Source: Tamarix chinensis
Taxonomy: Eukaryota; Streptophyta; Magnoliopsida; Caryophyllales; Tamaricaceae
Length of the DNA: 64,000 nucleotides
Assembly (NCBI GenBank): GCA_030549775.1
Contig: CM060181.1
Span: forward strand, 53,202,218-53,266,217
Direction: 5' to 3'
Made by a program: the position numbers and the translations under genes. Of this stretch, positions 11,280-24,959 are shown piece after piece; the stretch's first letter is position 1; every line of letters starts with the position of its first letter. The notes under the pieces were generated by a model. That model saw nothing but the letters and a program-made list of their open reading frames with translations, was not told the origin of the DNA and made no database searches.

Positions 11280-12985
11280 CTAGGTGAAGTATTAGAATGG
11301 ATTTGAGTTAAAACCATAATATAGATCCCCATTTGCAATAAAATGGGTATACTGGTTTTTGTGTACTAGTTAACTAGATCATAAAAAAAAAACTAAATAA
11401 ATACATAAATTATAAATTGACTAGTTTTATCACATTCATTGATTGATCCTCCATATCGAAGAACATTTTTTATAATTCATGTTTCTTTAAAAAATTATGC
11501 ACAAATAGTTTATATATACAAGGTATTACAAGACCAATAAATTGGTCACCCAGGATAACTCTATGATATTTTTAGGGTTTAACCTCAAAGGTTGAATAGC
11601 TTTGATTTTAGTATTTTAAATTAAATTATGATTTTTGGCCTTAAATAATTGAACATAAGGGAATACCAAAAAAGGCTTATTTATGTGGTTTGTGGCCTTA
11701 GATTATGTTTTGTGTTATCAAATTAAATGACTAATATTATTAACTAAGACTTTCTTCAAGCCTTCTTTTCCAACTATTGGGTTGGTTAGTAGGCTTATTG
11801 CCTTATAGTATCTACTTTCTCTTCCCTTAATACCCCTTATATGCTACTAAGTTGTGGCTTATAAGCAGAAATAGAAATAACACTAAGGTAGACTATCATG
11901 GCATTGATGCTCTATAGGGTTGCTACTATATATAGGGTGAAATGATTGATTATGTTTGGTGTCAGCACTTAAACATATATTTTGGAATGTTTAGATTGCA
12001 TTGTCTTTGTATACTCCCTATGATTTTAGTGTTATCACTTATAAACACCTATATTGTGATTGATGCTCTACCAAGTTGAGATCATTAGAGAGTGTGCCCA
12101 TGTTGAATTTGGTGTTATAGCCTACAAATACTCATATTAGGATTAACTCTCTACAATATTGAAACTTGTATAGGATATGCCCATATTTGCATTTGGTGTG
12201 ATTGCTTATAAACACCCATGTTGGGATCAGTGCTCTGCCGGGTTGCGGTTATGCAAGGGACCTATGTACCTTTATGTTGCTTCCATGACCTCCATTTACA
12301 GTGGAGGATTAATTAGATGTATCCTTATAATATCTTAAATAATTGGATAATGTGGTCACATATTAAAATATTAATAACATGGCTTATTCATAGTTGATAT
12401 GCATGAAGTTACTTTGTTTAGTTGTTACTATTCCATGATCATATGTTTAAACCTATTTTTTATTCCATGATTAGTATGAATTATATGTATAGTATGAAAT
12501 CTTTCTATGTGAATAGGATAAACTTGTTTTGGTAATAATTCATTATACTGAAACTACCTTGTGTTGTCACTATGTTGATCCAGCTTTTGTCTAGAGAGTA
12601 GATGACATTTTGAAGGTTTGATCTTGATGTGGACCCCTATATGGTCATTACTTGGGGAAAATTTATTGTATAGGAGATTTCAGCTAACCGAAACTTAGAA
12701 TTTTCCTATTGTGTTATACCGTTATATATTTTTTGGTTACAAAACTCTTGACTCTCTTCCTATGTTTAGCTTTATCATGTCATTTATCACATCGATACCT
12801 CCCTCTTATGATATATCTAACTTCTTGTGTATGGTTTTGTAAGTATATTAGCCTTGCATCAGACATGAGTTAGTTGGATGGTCATGCCTTTTTAATATTT
12901 AATGTGATGGGAACATCTCTTAGTTTTAATTATATCACTTCTATATTATCTTAAAATGATTTTTTATTTAAACAAATACGTTTTT
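11280..12985 (-). repeat. Degenerate LTR-like repeat related to 1-1944
   Basis: It shares ordered phrases with the first 2 kb: gccgggttgcggtt near 12238, a cagcttttgtctagagagtagatgac segment near 12581 (compare about 1468-1494), and catcagacatgagttag near 12859. Between them is a weak internal repeat of ttggtgt(t/g)atcac-type phrases from about 11955 to 12210. No gene is present. Clean terminal dinucleotides and a target duplication could not be fixed. Confidence 0.4.
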
Positions 12986-13841
12986 ACACATATTTTGAGC
13001 TTAATTGATGTGCGTCACTTTTTCATAAAAATATTTTATTCATGGTGATTAAAATAGTATAAATTTATGATTATTAAGTCATATACTTGAAAATCGAACT
13101 ACTTATATAAATATTGAAATGCTCTATAGTATGAACATAGCTATTATATATAATGATAATTATATTTCATATATGTAGCAATACACACACATATATACAA
13201 TGATTATATTAGTATATAAAACTACTATATACGATATAGTTATATGCGCGATGACTCCATCTCACTTATCTACTTATTTGTATATACAATTATTATATAT
13301 AGTTGATGAAAATGTACATGACATATACTATATTATTACATATGTGATTATTACAATAGTATATATTCATGTATTCATTGATACAAATACTTATACAAAA
13401 ATGTAGTTGAAGCGAACCTCAATACCTTAATTTACTTTACTAGTTGATAAGAGTTTTCATAGATATATTCGTATTATTTTTATAAGAATAAGAATATTAT
13501 TGTTACTAATTTTGGTCTATTATGATCTTCACATAATTAAAATTGATTAGATATCAATATGGATCAAGAGGGATGGTTGGGGATTGAGCTAAACTATATG
13601 AGAAAAAATTGGATTTTAGTATATATTTTCTTCATTATGCTTATTTTAGATATAGCGTTAGTTATATGATTTTACACGTTCTAAATGTATCCCAATAATT
13701 TATTTAGCCAAGTATATATTTTTTTTAGTCAGGCCAAGTGAGGGGTGTAAAGTTCATAATCCCTATTAGGTGTATCTTGCATTAATACATGCAGCTAGGG
13801 TATGAGGTGTTCTTGTTCTCGACAAATTGTTGGCTAAAAAT
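12986..13841. other. AT-rich gene-free DNA
   Basis: Rich in TATA-like dinucleotide runs (about 13140-13400). The 68-codon frame at 13200-13406 is low-complexity Ile/Tyr/Thr and is not credible. No terminal inverted repeats or target duplication could be established. Confidence 0.4.
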
Positions 13842-14100
13842 TGTTAGGATTATTTACCTACCATGTTAGAGTGTCTATTTATAAACTTTCCTCCATGTCA
13901 ATCCAATTAGTTTTGTACTTGATTAATTTGTGAATAAGAAAGGCCTTGAGCCATTGTGTTGATAGTTTTTCTCTCTTTTTTTTTCATAGTCTTTCTCTTT
14001 TAGTTTGTATTATGAGATTCTTGCCTTCCTTTGGATATTTTATACTATGTGTGCAAAGGATTAGTGTTTGATCATATCTTTCATTTGTTGACATTTTTTT
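13842..14100 (+). repeat. Possible Copia-type LTR fragment with promoter-like module
   Basis: Starts TGTTAGGATTATT and contains ctatttataaac (TATA-like, about 13877), followed by a T-rich pyrimidine tract near 13970-14000, the usual U3-R-U5 texture of short plant Copia LTRs. No partner LTR, primer site or target duplication was found, so this is tentative. Confidence 0.3.
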
Positions 14101-14329
14101 TATACAATTTAGGTCTTCAAGCTAAGACCTTGTCACTAGTCCTGATGCTATGAGACACAGGGTAAAGAGACAAATGAGGGATAATAATTTTTAATATTTG
14201 CTTTAGTATCAATAATGCATATTTATTTAATATAAATACATTCGTTATGTCAAAATTTTTAAATATGCCTACATTTTGTACTTAAGGATAATTAAGTTTG
14301 AAATAGTCATACTAGTTGTTAATCAGCCC

Positions 14330-14765
14330 ATGACTATTTCTTATTATTAGGCTGATTATTAGGTAGTTATGAGAGCATATTTCAGGATGTTAGAAAAGAT
14401 AGGAAAAGGCATGTACACTTGTGGTGTGTAGCCTAAGATTCCTATGATTATTTGTATATAAATAGGGAAGGCATGTTTAATTGTAATAATCAATCACAGC
14501 TAATAAACTTCCTTTGGTGTTTCTGTTAGAAATATTTTTTTTGAGTTGCTTTCTTCTTATGTTGTTTCCTTTGCTTGTTCCTCATCTTTTCTTCTAATTA
14601 GTCTTAATTCAAGATTTTATCTTTTCTACACAAGATTACTTAATGTGTTGCATAGATTAAGAGAGAATTATTCTTTCCTATTTCTAATCAAAGAGTAGTG
14701 AGTTCTTGAGGGCTAAAGGTGTTGTCTTGATCAGCATTGTTAACTCTGAATATCCTCAACAAAAA
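14330..14765 (+). repeat. Possible solo Copia-type LTR with TATA box
   Basis: A TATA box (gtatataaatagg near 14453) is followed by a leader-like tract and pyrimidine-rich DNA, ending near ...cctcaaca at about 14762. The texture matches a short Copia LTR. Exact ends and a target duplication could not be assigned and no coding partner is adjacent. Confidence 0.35.
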
Positions 14766-15764
14766 TAATAGTATTATAGACATACATGAAACTTTTGGTT
14801 AATTTTGTGATCTAATAACTTTCAAATTTTTGATAAAATAACATAATATGAGAACTTATTTGGTAAAAGCTTAAGTTTGGATTCTTTTTCAAACTATTTA
14901 TTAGTTTTTGTCAACTTTAAATGCACTGTCTATTTGTTTTTCATTTTTTTAGACATTTATTAATTTTAGCTTCTACATATTGAAAAGAAAAAAAATATGT
15001 ATCAAATATTCATTAAAAAACTTCTGATCTTCTACCATTTTGAGAAACAATGTCATCAATAAGTTCTTAAAAAAAGTTTTTCTAGAATATTATATTTGAT
15101 AATTAAATGTGTAACACCTCAAAATTCACTATTTTTTTAAAGCGGAAGTAATTAAAATAGTAATACTTAAAACCTGTGAATTCTAGGGATGTTACCGCCA
15201 CACTTAGTACCAGACCAGTTCTCTCCGACCGTTCCAGTACCAAGTGCTAAGGCTAAAAAAAAAGAAATAATCAATTATAAATCAATACAATCCATATTCC
15301 AAATAAGCATTAAACGGTTGTAAAACAAAAATCAGAGTACGCATAAGGAATTATTATTCAACTTAAAAAGAGAAATAGTTACAACCGATAAAAGATTAAT
15401 AAAAGGAAATAAAATCACATAAAGACTGAAATATGGCCACCACTCTCTCGAACTCGAGCCAACCACAAACTCAACACATAGCCCCGACTGATGTCTCGCT
15501 CACCTGCACAAGTCAGAAGGACATGCTACTCGTGGGAATGATCAGTACGCTACGTACTGAGTAAGGTAACCGAACACTAAGGCCAACACATAAGCACATA
15601 ATCCATGCAGAATAATAATAGGGCATAATCACCAACACAATAACATAAAGGTAATGAACGATCAGGTGAAAAACCCAAGATCTAATATAGTTCAGATTAA
15701 TTGCTTTATTAATCCTTTATCGAAATATTTTCACACCATACTCTTTATCAAGTACATACGATTA

Positions 15765-16105
15765 CGGGAACCCCAATATTTTAGCCGGTGGATCGATCGT
15801 AAGGGTAACATACCTTGCCACTATTTTAGCCGGTGGATCGGTCGCGAGGGTAACATACCCTACCACTATTATATGCCGGTGGATCGGTCTGGCCCCTTCT
15901 CGTACGGTGTTCCACTGTAAATCATTAGTATCTTCCCACATCTTATCAACATATATCGTTTGGTTTGTTGAGCTCGGGATCCCCCACTATTTTAGCCGGT
16001 GGATCGGTCGCGAGGGTGCATGCCCTGCCACTATTTTAGCCGGTGGATCGGTCGCTAGGGAAAACATTCCCTGCCACTATTATGCCGGTGGATCGGTCTG
16101 GGCTC
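15765..16105 (+). repeat. CCGGTGG hairpin minisatellite in LTR copy A
   Basis: At least six copies of ccactattttagccggtgg with variable tails (gatcggtcgcgagggtaaca and similar), about 42 bp apart where consecutive, in two clusters split by a 100-bp spacer (about 15890-15980). Each core is an imperfect palindrome (CCAC...GTGG). The frames at 15654-16143 only translate this repeat. Confidence 0.85.
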
Positions 16106-16689
16106 GTCTCAACATCTTCCACTTTACGTGTTTAATGTATTAAGTATCTTATTCAAAGGCTTTCACCCCTGGACATGCATAAGTCATCACACATCACAAA
16201 TCATAAAATTCCACCATCATAATTACACTTAAATCACCACATACACATGATAACACAAAAACCCTAATCAGCCACCACATGCCTCAATTAACCACAACAA
16301 ACCATAATTAACCACTCCAAACTCTATTTAACCATACCAACCATAATTAGCCACTCCACGCCTTAGTTAATCATAACAAACCACAATTATCCACTCCAAC
16401 CCTAGTTAATCACAACAACCCAGAGTTCATCACTCCAAACCCTAATTCAGTCTCTTCCATACCTTCATAATGCTCCACGTACTATCTTTCACCCAAAGTG
16501 TTTAAACGACCAAATAACACTTATATTACCTTCCTTACATCCCAAATTAACTTTCCACACATAAATTTCATACCCATGCAGACATTAATCTCCCCATGCA
16601 AACCTTCGAACCTTTTTCATACAAACCCTAAAATTCTACGTGAAACCCTAAATTCAACCATGCAAACCCTAATACCACCATACAACCAT

Positions 16690-17010
16690 CAATGCATATA
16701 AGACCATAAGTTAGATTCTCCCACATAAAATCATAAATTAGAATCTCCCAAGCAAATCATAAATTGGATTCCGCCAAACCAATCATAAATTAGATTCTCC
16801 CAATCAAATCATAAATTAAATTCTCCCAAATAACATCATAAATTAAATTCTCCCAAACACACCATAAAATCGATTCTCCCATATAACATCATAAATTAGA
16901 TTCTCCTAAATAAAACCATATATTATATTCTCCGCATAAAACCATAAATTATATTATTCCACATAAAACCATACATTAGATTATTCCTTATAAAACCATA
17001 AAATTAGATC
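16690..17010 (+). repeat. Short tandem array (cataaattagattctccca) in LTR copy A
   Basis: About ten degenerate units of roughly 28-30 bp (aaaccataaattagattctccc and variants) stand next to one another. The long LTR copies B and D carry different arrays in the equivalent inner region, so this expansion is copy-specific. Confidence 0.75.
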
Positions 17011-17540
17011 AACTCACTTCCCTTAGTCAACTTCTTTCCCCATCCTCATTTTTCATCCTTTATTCTACACAAACCACATCGACATCCTCTCATGCATGTC
17101 TTACAAGGTCACAACACATATCATCATACATAAATAATACACATGCTATACAAAAACATACTTCAACTCCACGTTATATCATATACGACATAATTAATAA
17201 CCATAAACATAGAATGCATAGCATATGAAGCACATAATGCATAGAAGCACACAATGGCCTTAGTAAAACCTTACCTAGAATGACACCGGTCTTGGAGCAC
17301 ACTCCTATATTACTTGAGAGCTTTGATTGGGCTCACCTACTATATCAAAGTATACTAGAATTAGACTCTCTTATATAATTTCATTATTCTCTAACTTATT
17401 CCAAGATTTGTTTTATTTATTTATTATTTATTTAAAATACTACTAATTAATGATCACTATAGAAACTATCACTGAAAATACAATTAAATTCTTATTTTCA
17501 TTCGAAGGGGGTGGTGATCTAAGGTTTTCCACCCTTCACA

Positions 17541-17547
17541 AAAACAG

Positions 17548-17597
<50 letters not shown>

Positions 17598-17610
17598 GTA
17601 ATAATAATAA
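17541..17610. repeat. (TAA/TGA)n microsatellite
   Basis: A run of ataatg/ataata trinucleotides of about 70 bp. Related shorter TAA runs occur nearby (17780-17800, 18080-18110). The polyisoleucine frames on the minus strand at 17519-17701 and 18021-18236 come from it. Confidence 0.9.
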
Positions 17611-19703
17611 AGTGTAATATTATTAATGATACTTTTATTAGTAGAAAATTAATATTAATAATACCAAAATTCTTAAAATTACAAGGTGGTTTTCGAACCA
17701 CTCCAATTTAATAATAATACCATTTGAAATTATAATAATGATATTAAAATTATATATACTTATAATATAAAGTTAATAAAGATAATAATAATAATAATAA
17801 TGTAAGTAGAAAAAAATGTTAAAAATGTTAATAACATTAATAAAAGTAAAAGTGTGAGGCTTAATTAGAACTTTTGGTTTCTGCCCCTCCTGAAATAATT
17901 ACAATATTAAATAATTAATTACATTAATAATAATAATATTAATTATATTATTAATAATAATAGTAAACATGTAATAATTCTATTAAAAAACTAAAATTCG
18001 AGGATAATAGTTTTTCTAACTCAAGAATACTCCCAAACCTGTAAATAAGATTTAACCATTAGATTACAGTTGATAACAATAATAATAATTATTATAATAA
18101 TAATAATTAGACTCGAATTAACATTAAAAATTAGGATAAAGGCATAATAATCCTCAATAATTTGAAAGTAAGTATTCAAAAGGTCTAGGATTTCAGCTTG
18201 AGTCGGCGGAAAAGGGCGGCACCGGCGGTGGTTCACGGCGGTGGCCGGAAAAATGATCTAAGAGGGAAAAAGATGAAGAAAAAGAGAGAAGGAGCAGGGG
18301 AAAAAATAAAATAAGGTTATGGTTAGGTGGAGGAGGATTAGAGGGAGTTCTTGGGTGGTTCAAAGGGCAGTAAAAGTGGTGGAAACGGCGGCAGACGGCG
18401 GCTTAAAGGTTGCGGGGTGAAAATTCTGGCGAGATGAGCAGCAAACTTTGCACGGTTATGGAGGCCCGTGCAAGAAGAATCGAAGGTTGAAAATGGTTTA
18501 ATTAATTAGATGGAGTTTCAGGGAATATTTTGAGGTGCAGAAGCGGCGTCGAGGTTGGCTAACGACGGAGAAAAGCGTGTCTGAAGTTGCGGTGGCGGGC
18601 GGTTCTCACTTAGGGTTTCGAGGAAGAAGAAACTCCAAAAACGTCCACAACTAAGCTATTTATAGAGTTTAGATGGTTTAATAGGGTTTTGGAGGTCGGA
18701 AGGATATTATTTGATGCTAGGGTTTGGGTGGCCGGTGGCAGAAATCGGCCGTCGATCATTTTGGTTGGGTCGAAGCTTCGAGAGGCTGGGGAGAGGAAAC
18801 GGGCGAGAGATAACGGATGAGAGTTATGCCAATTTATTCCTCGAGTCAAGGAGAATACAATGAGACAAGAAACGGCCGGTTAAAGTCTCTGTAGCTGAAG
18901 ACGCCATTGATGGGGTCGGAGCTGCAGCCACGTCGACGGAGGAGAAAGGAGGAAGAAGGAAGAGGAAGAGGAGGTGGACCGGTCGGCCGGGGAAAGAAAA
19001 GAAAAAGGGGGAGAACCGGGCGATCGGCGCGAGGGAGGAATTTCATTAATTCAAACAACGCGTTTTCTGGGAACGAAAAGAAAAACGTAGCGCGGAAAGA
19101 GAGAAGGAAGCAGCCGCTGCGTGGGCTGGGCCGCGCGCTTGAAAGGAAGAAGAGAAAAGGGGAACTGGGCCACGGTTGGCCCAGGCGGGGAAAAGAAAAA
19201 GAAAAAGAAAGGAAGAAGAAAGAAAAAGAAAGAAAAAGGAGAAAAGGAAAAGTGAAAAGGGGAAAATAATTATATTGGGTATTTAAATTAATTAAAATAT
19301 ATGGGATATTTAAAAATAATAATATTTATATAAAATAATATTTAACTCCCTTTTTAGGCTTATTTAGGATCTTTAAAAGATTTTCCATAAATTTCATTTT
19401 AATTAGCCAAACACCCTAATTTTCTTCCATTAAATTATTTATAAAATTAATATTAATTTGGAACTATTTTATCCTCCTTATTTTAAATAAAATAATTTAT
19501 TTAGTTAATTCCCAAATTAAAATCTTTAATTAGTTAAAATACCCAAATTCCTCCTAATTAAAATATTTATAAATTTATTATTGATTTGCCCTAATTAATT
19601 TCCTTTTATTTTAAATAAAGTAATATACTTAATTAACTTTTATAATAAAACCTCATTTAAATATAATATTTAAAATTAGAAATTTTCAGGGCATTTCAAA
19701 ATG

Positions 19704-22700
19704 CATCAAAACATTTAACCCTTTTTAGATATGGTATAACATACTTTCCATTTTATTTCCTTTAGTTTCAAAAGATTTATTACCAGCATTACTATAGCAA
19801 CATGCACAATTAATATTGTAAAATAAAGCCCCTTGATAATAATTAAAAGTTTTTTGCAAATTCAAGTATTCCAATACATGCTTTTGTTTTAGAAGGTAGA
19901 TAATTTAGTAATAATAGATTTTTTTTAATGTAGAATCAATAGTTGATTTGGAATTTGTGTCAAAGGAATTTTAATATATTCACACCACTGTTAAATAGAG
20001 CTAATTAATTAAATATTCTCATAAAAACAAATATTAATTGGCTACCTACAAGATTATAGATTTCTTCACTAAGTAATACATAGGTAGGAATGTATAATTT
20101 TTGATCCCAAGATAATCGTCCTTACTTGTAATGGTATACATGTGATTAAAATGATATTTACCATATAGTTGTATATGTGGCAATTACAATAATGTACATT
20201 GAGGATTATGCGTTGCATACCCGTTGATTGAAATACTTGTACATGATCATTATAATAGTTTATAGTTGATGCACATGCTATATAGTGCACTTGATTTTAA
20301 ACTCTAGCATAATTGATGATTAACTGTTGATTAAAATTGTCTATACAATAAAATACTATAATATTAAAACACTGTTACATAATGAATGTAATAGTCACGC
20401 CCAATGATACTTTATGCTTGAATATCTGATGGTTAAGTCTACATTTAAAACTATTAATCAAAAGTAGCTATTTAAGGCAATTATTTATTTTTAAAAATTA
20501 GCTTAAATATTTTAAATAAATAATTATTTTTAATAAGTAATTTAAAATATATATATTAAAAATTAATATATATAATTATTCATGATTAGTTTAAGGATGG
20601 GGATCCCAAATTTGTTTCAACCCTATCCTCAAAACCCCGATTAGAAATCTCTAACCTAATCTTCAAAATCTCTCTCTAATCTTGAATAAGGAATCCCTAA
20701 TGAACTTCAAATCTGCAAAAAGAATTGTCATCCATAGACAAGATGACTGCATGATCACTGAAAATACACTTTAGGAGGTGTATAATATAATTTACCATCA
20801 AAATTTAATGGTTTGATTTTATCGATAATATAGTGATGTCACATGTAGTAATACAATGAAGTTGTTTAGGAGAAAAAGGTCAAGAATAAAGGAAAATTTT
20901 TAATTATTGAAAAGATATAAATAAATATAAATATAACCAAAATAGACATATTACAAAATAAGATCTATCAATCTATTAGATATAGAATATGAGATTCAAA
21001 ATACAAAATGAAAATAAAAAGATAAAAAGAACTATAACTATATAACAATAATCAAATATGCAAGAAAGCGCTTTTCTTAAGTGAATTTTATTTGTATGTC
21101 AAACGTCGTTAGAAAAAGGGTGAAAGTTTATTTCTTCTACTTTTATTCATTTCCAAAAAAATTCAAAGCAAAATATGGTAGACACACATATAGTTTAAAA
21201 AATGATTTTTTTTCTTCTAAGAATTTAGCCCACATAAGACAAATAAAACTTTTGTCTTACATTATTTAAGGAAATATCTTTAATATATGTCAAATTGGTA
21301 GGTACGTGTATAAAGTGATTAGCAATGTAAGGGAGATCAACTCAAATAAGTAGGTTCCACGTTTAATCATTTTATTGATATTTGATCAATTAAATATCCA
21401 CAAATTTGTTAATCCTAAACTCAATAAGTAAATAAACTTTATCATTCTAGAAGAAGCGATTAATCGTTATGTGTTTATTTATGTATTGTGTATAAAACAC
21501 ACACACACACACACACACACAAATCCACATTATTACTTATTTAATTTACGAAAATGACCTTTGTAGCTTAGTCAAATTCAATAAGGGTCTTTTTTCTTTT
21601 GTCATCAGAGTTGTTGTATTAATATTTGAATGGAGAATTAAAATCTTGATTGTTTTTATCTTAAAAAAAACTGAAGTCTAATAAATTATAGTCTAGTAGT
21701 TATAAAGTTGAACTTTTATTAGTTATAATCAATATAATCAGTAAGTACGTATAAGATACGTTGTCTTTTGAATACCCAGTATTCCTCTTTTCAATTATTC
21801 CAATAAACTTTAAAAGATTAAAAGTCAATAAATCAAAAAGTTAACCTGGCCTATTACTACTTACAATTTTGCAGGTTTCTTATATATATATATGACCTTG
21901 AGGGATATTAAGTATTAATCTTTATTTTTTGGTTGTTGCCAACATTGTAAACAACAAAATTTAGTAATAAGAATTTAAGCATGCCATGGTCAATTTTATG
22001 GTTATATAGTATCTTAATAAGAAATTTAAAGTATTGATTAAATGTCGATTGTCTCTCATTAAATAAGTTGAAAGGGTTTGTTTGAATCTAATTAAAAAAA
22101 TTATTTAGCATAATAATTTATTTTAAAAAATTAGACTTAAATATATTTTAAATAAACTTTTTTAATAACTTCAAATAAAAGGTTTATTATTGGAAGCATC
22201 AGGTATCTTTTCTTCTTGCATCAAAATATGACGTTTTCCTTGAACGAGGAACACGAATACACGTTAGTTACGCTATGAGAATTGTTTGGTTACAGGATGA
22301 CGTGCTTTCTTAGATTAACAACTTGCGCAAGAAATGAACATCGTTTGCGCACTAGATTAATTAAAGGTTTCAATCATCCATGTCCTAGGAGTTTTAAGTT
22401 CTCTCATTATGAGTGGAGATAAAATATTACAAACAACAAGAGTAACGTAGCTTTGTGGAGAAAATTTGGGCGCATTGCATAGTATTACGTGATCTAACTA
22501 ATTACTTCAAGTCCTATTTTGATTATTTATTTATGGATAATTTCACCTTAGATACTATATGGCATTTGGCTTAATTTTATTTAGGTGTCATTTTTTAAAA
22601 AAAACAATTTTATTTAGATACAATGTATTTTTTTCACTTTAATAAAATTTTATTAGTAATTTCAGTTTTATATGACTCAAATAATAAATTTTTAATATTC

Positions 22701-23696
22701 ATTTTTTTTTAAATATGAATTTTAAAAATAGAATATTCTAAATGTAATTTTTTATTTTTATGCAAAAAAAAATATGAAAGTTTTAAAAATCCAAAACACA
22801 ATCTAAAAATTCTATTTAAAAAAAAACTATTCAAATTTTTAAATTCATATTTTATAAATATTCAATCTTAGTTAAATTTATTATTTTAATCATATAAAGC
22901 TAAATATATTAATAAGATTATAATAAAGTAAAACAAAATGTTATAACATGTGATATTAAAATGATATTGTTTAAAAGTTATTATACCTAAATAAAATTTG
23001 TCTTGTATTTATTAATAAAGTACCCGTGAATATAAATGCAAAATTATTACAATATAAAAAAATAAAATAAAATAAAATAAAATAAAATAAATAAAAAGAA
23101 GAAGAAGTAGTAGGAGAGATTCTGATAGATCCTGTAACACACGGGAATGAACCTTTAAGCATTTAGGCTAAATCTCGCCGGTCACTTCAAGTTAAGAATG
23201 TATCTTAAGAACCCAATAAAAAAATGTATATTAAATCCCATCATAATAGAAATTGGCACACCATGAATATGTACAAATGTATGTATACTATAGAGAGGAT
23301 GCATAGAGTATTTTAAACTGATAGAATCAATATTAAAATTGTACAAACAATGATGAGAAAATCAAGTGAATAATGGATTTACAAAGTATAGTAGTTAAAG
23401 CGACTTAACAAAGTCTCTTGATAATTATTAAAAAAATAGATCCTTCCTTTTGGATTTAGAATTAAGAATATTATATATAGATAAGTGTGTGTGGACAATT
23501 TCCTTGACTTTGAGAGTCTAATCCTCTTACAACTCGTCTTAATTACAAGTCACACATTAAAAAGTGAACATCACTTCTCTTGAGTTAAAGAACAATTCTT
23601 CTTCCAACTTCATGGTTAATAAAAAGCCTACAATCTTTTGATATTTATTGGTATATACTTACAACACTTCCACAATATGTTTGAAAATTTGAACAT
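19704..23696. other. AT-rich gene-free region with microsatellites
   Basis: No credible gene was recognised. It holds an (AC)12 run at 21498-21521, an (AAAAT)n run at about 23056-23095, and long A/T palindromic stretches around 20470-20580 and 22080-22190 that resemble each other and may be MITE-like remnants. Frames of 60-75 codons here (20069-20290, 21081-21269, 22971-23162) lack any recognisable domain. Confidence 0.5.
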
Positions 23697-24824
23697 CACT
23701 ACTCCAAAAGGGGTTTTAATAACGGTTATTTTATAGTTTTAATAACGGTTTTCAACCATTATTGAACCGCATGTTATTAAATCTTTAATAACGGTTCATA
23801 ACCGTTATAAAAAATATACAAAAACCCGCGAATATGTGCATAAACTTTATATTTAATAACGATTTTTATCAGAACCGTTATTAAAGCCTCAATTTTAATA
23901 ACGGTTCTGATGAAAACCGTTATTAAAATTATAGTTTTTTTAATATTTTTGCTGTTTTGTTCCTACCCACATACACAGTTGTATGTTCAAATAATTACCA
24001 AATCTGCATTGTAAAACAACATCAATTCATAACAAATATTATGGCCAACACATTCATTTGTTAATATATAACAATAACGCAACAAATTCAACAATGAACA
24101 GCAACATTTTCAACCAACACATTCAACAGCACATTTTTGAACAAAAAACTGCAATTTTTCAGTAACAAACAAAAGTAACCCTGTAGCAACATGTATGCAT
24201 TTCTATATATATATATATATATATGTAAGTAGAGAAAAATTTATGAGAGGAAGAAAAAACACATACGTAAAGTGAGCGGCGAAAAGCAAGAAACTAGTGG
24301 CGAGCAAGTTGAGAGTGGCAACAACCTACAAACACAATAAAGGATGAAGGTACAAGTGCTAGCTAGGTTTGGAACAATGACAGCACACACATGCAAAGTT
24401 GACAATGGCAGAGGGATGGTGGAAAGTTAGCGGTGCGAGGGTTTCCCTTACTTGAGAGGAGCCGGAGTAGTGGTGCATAGTGTGGTGGTGCGAGGGTTTT
24501 CAAGGATAAGGAGAGTAAGAGAAGGAAGGTGCAGAGAATCTAAAATTTTTGGCACGAAACAGAACTAAGCGAAATAAAAGTTTGATTTTAGAGTTTTAAT
24601 AACGGTTCCTGAAAGAACCATTATTAAAACCTCTTTTAATAACGGTTCTTTCAAGAACCGTTATTAAAACATCCGTGTAAATTTTAACATTGCCCTTTTA
24701 ATAACGGTTTTGAACTATAACCGTTATCAAAACTATCCCGCCCATTAATTTTCACGCATTTGACAACGGTTTTCGAACTACCGTTATTAATGTCCCGTTA
24801 TTATTTCCCGTTTTCGTAGTAGTG
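23697..24824. mobile_element. Non-autonomous CACTA (En/Spm-type) transposon, 1128 bp
   Basis: Starts CACTACTCCAAAAGGGG and ends with the reverse complement of CACTACTACGAAAACGGG: typical CACTA termini with imperfect terminal inverted repeats of about 17 bp. Both subterminal zones are packed with TTTTAATAACGGTT in both orientations (about 23715-23930 and 24595-24800), the expected transposase-binding repeats. The flanking trinucleotides are cat and gat, so the 3-bp target duplication is imperfect. The centre carries a (TA)n run near 24205 and no transposase frame, so mobility would depend on an autonomous relative. Confidence 0.88.
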
Positions 24825-24959
24825 GATGTCTCTTTTTGTGAGTTACAACAAAAGATCATCTCACTGATAGATGTTACAAGTAATTGAAATCAATGAGTTG
24901 CATTGAATCATAAAGTAAAAGTTTTATAATTGATTGTTTATTTAATACCCCAAGATTAT

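Larger units (their letters stand above)
15105..19703 (+). mobile_element. Solo LTR of a long-LTR family, copy A (4.6 kb)
   Basis: The LTR runs 15110-19698. It starts TGTAACACCTC and ends GGCATTTCA, flanked by a 5-bp target duplication AAATG (15105-15109 and 19699-19703). Near the start is the family's conserved hairpin block (15201-15246, cacttagtacc...gtaccaagtg). In order it holds a CCGGTGG minisatellite, an A/C-rich tandem region, AT-rich DNA with TAA repeats, a CpG- and GA-rich block (about 18180-19260) and an AT-rich end. No gag, pol or primer site is present. TGTAACACC...GGTGTTACA-type ends are common in plant Ty3 chromovirus LTRs, so that lineage is likely but unproven. Frames in the GA-rich block (18610-19269, both strands) are compositional artefacts. 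Confidence 0.85.

Noticed and set aside
18907..19269. 120-codon Lys/Arg-rich frame
   Set aside because: It is a translation of a GA-rich low-complexity tract within LTR copy A, with no conserved motif.
15110..19698. Long LTR copies as terminal-inverted-repeat DNA transposons
   Set aside because: The inverted part is only about 11 bp (TGTAACACCCC type), ends are TG..CA, target duplications are 5 bp and no transposase exists; all fit a solo LTR better. The alternative is not fully excluded.
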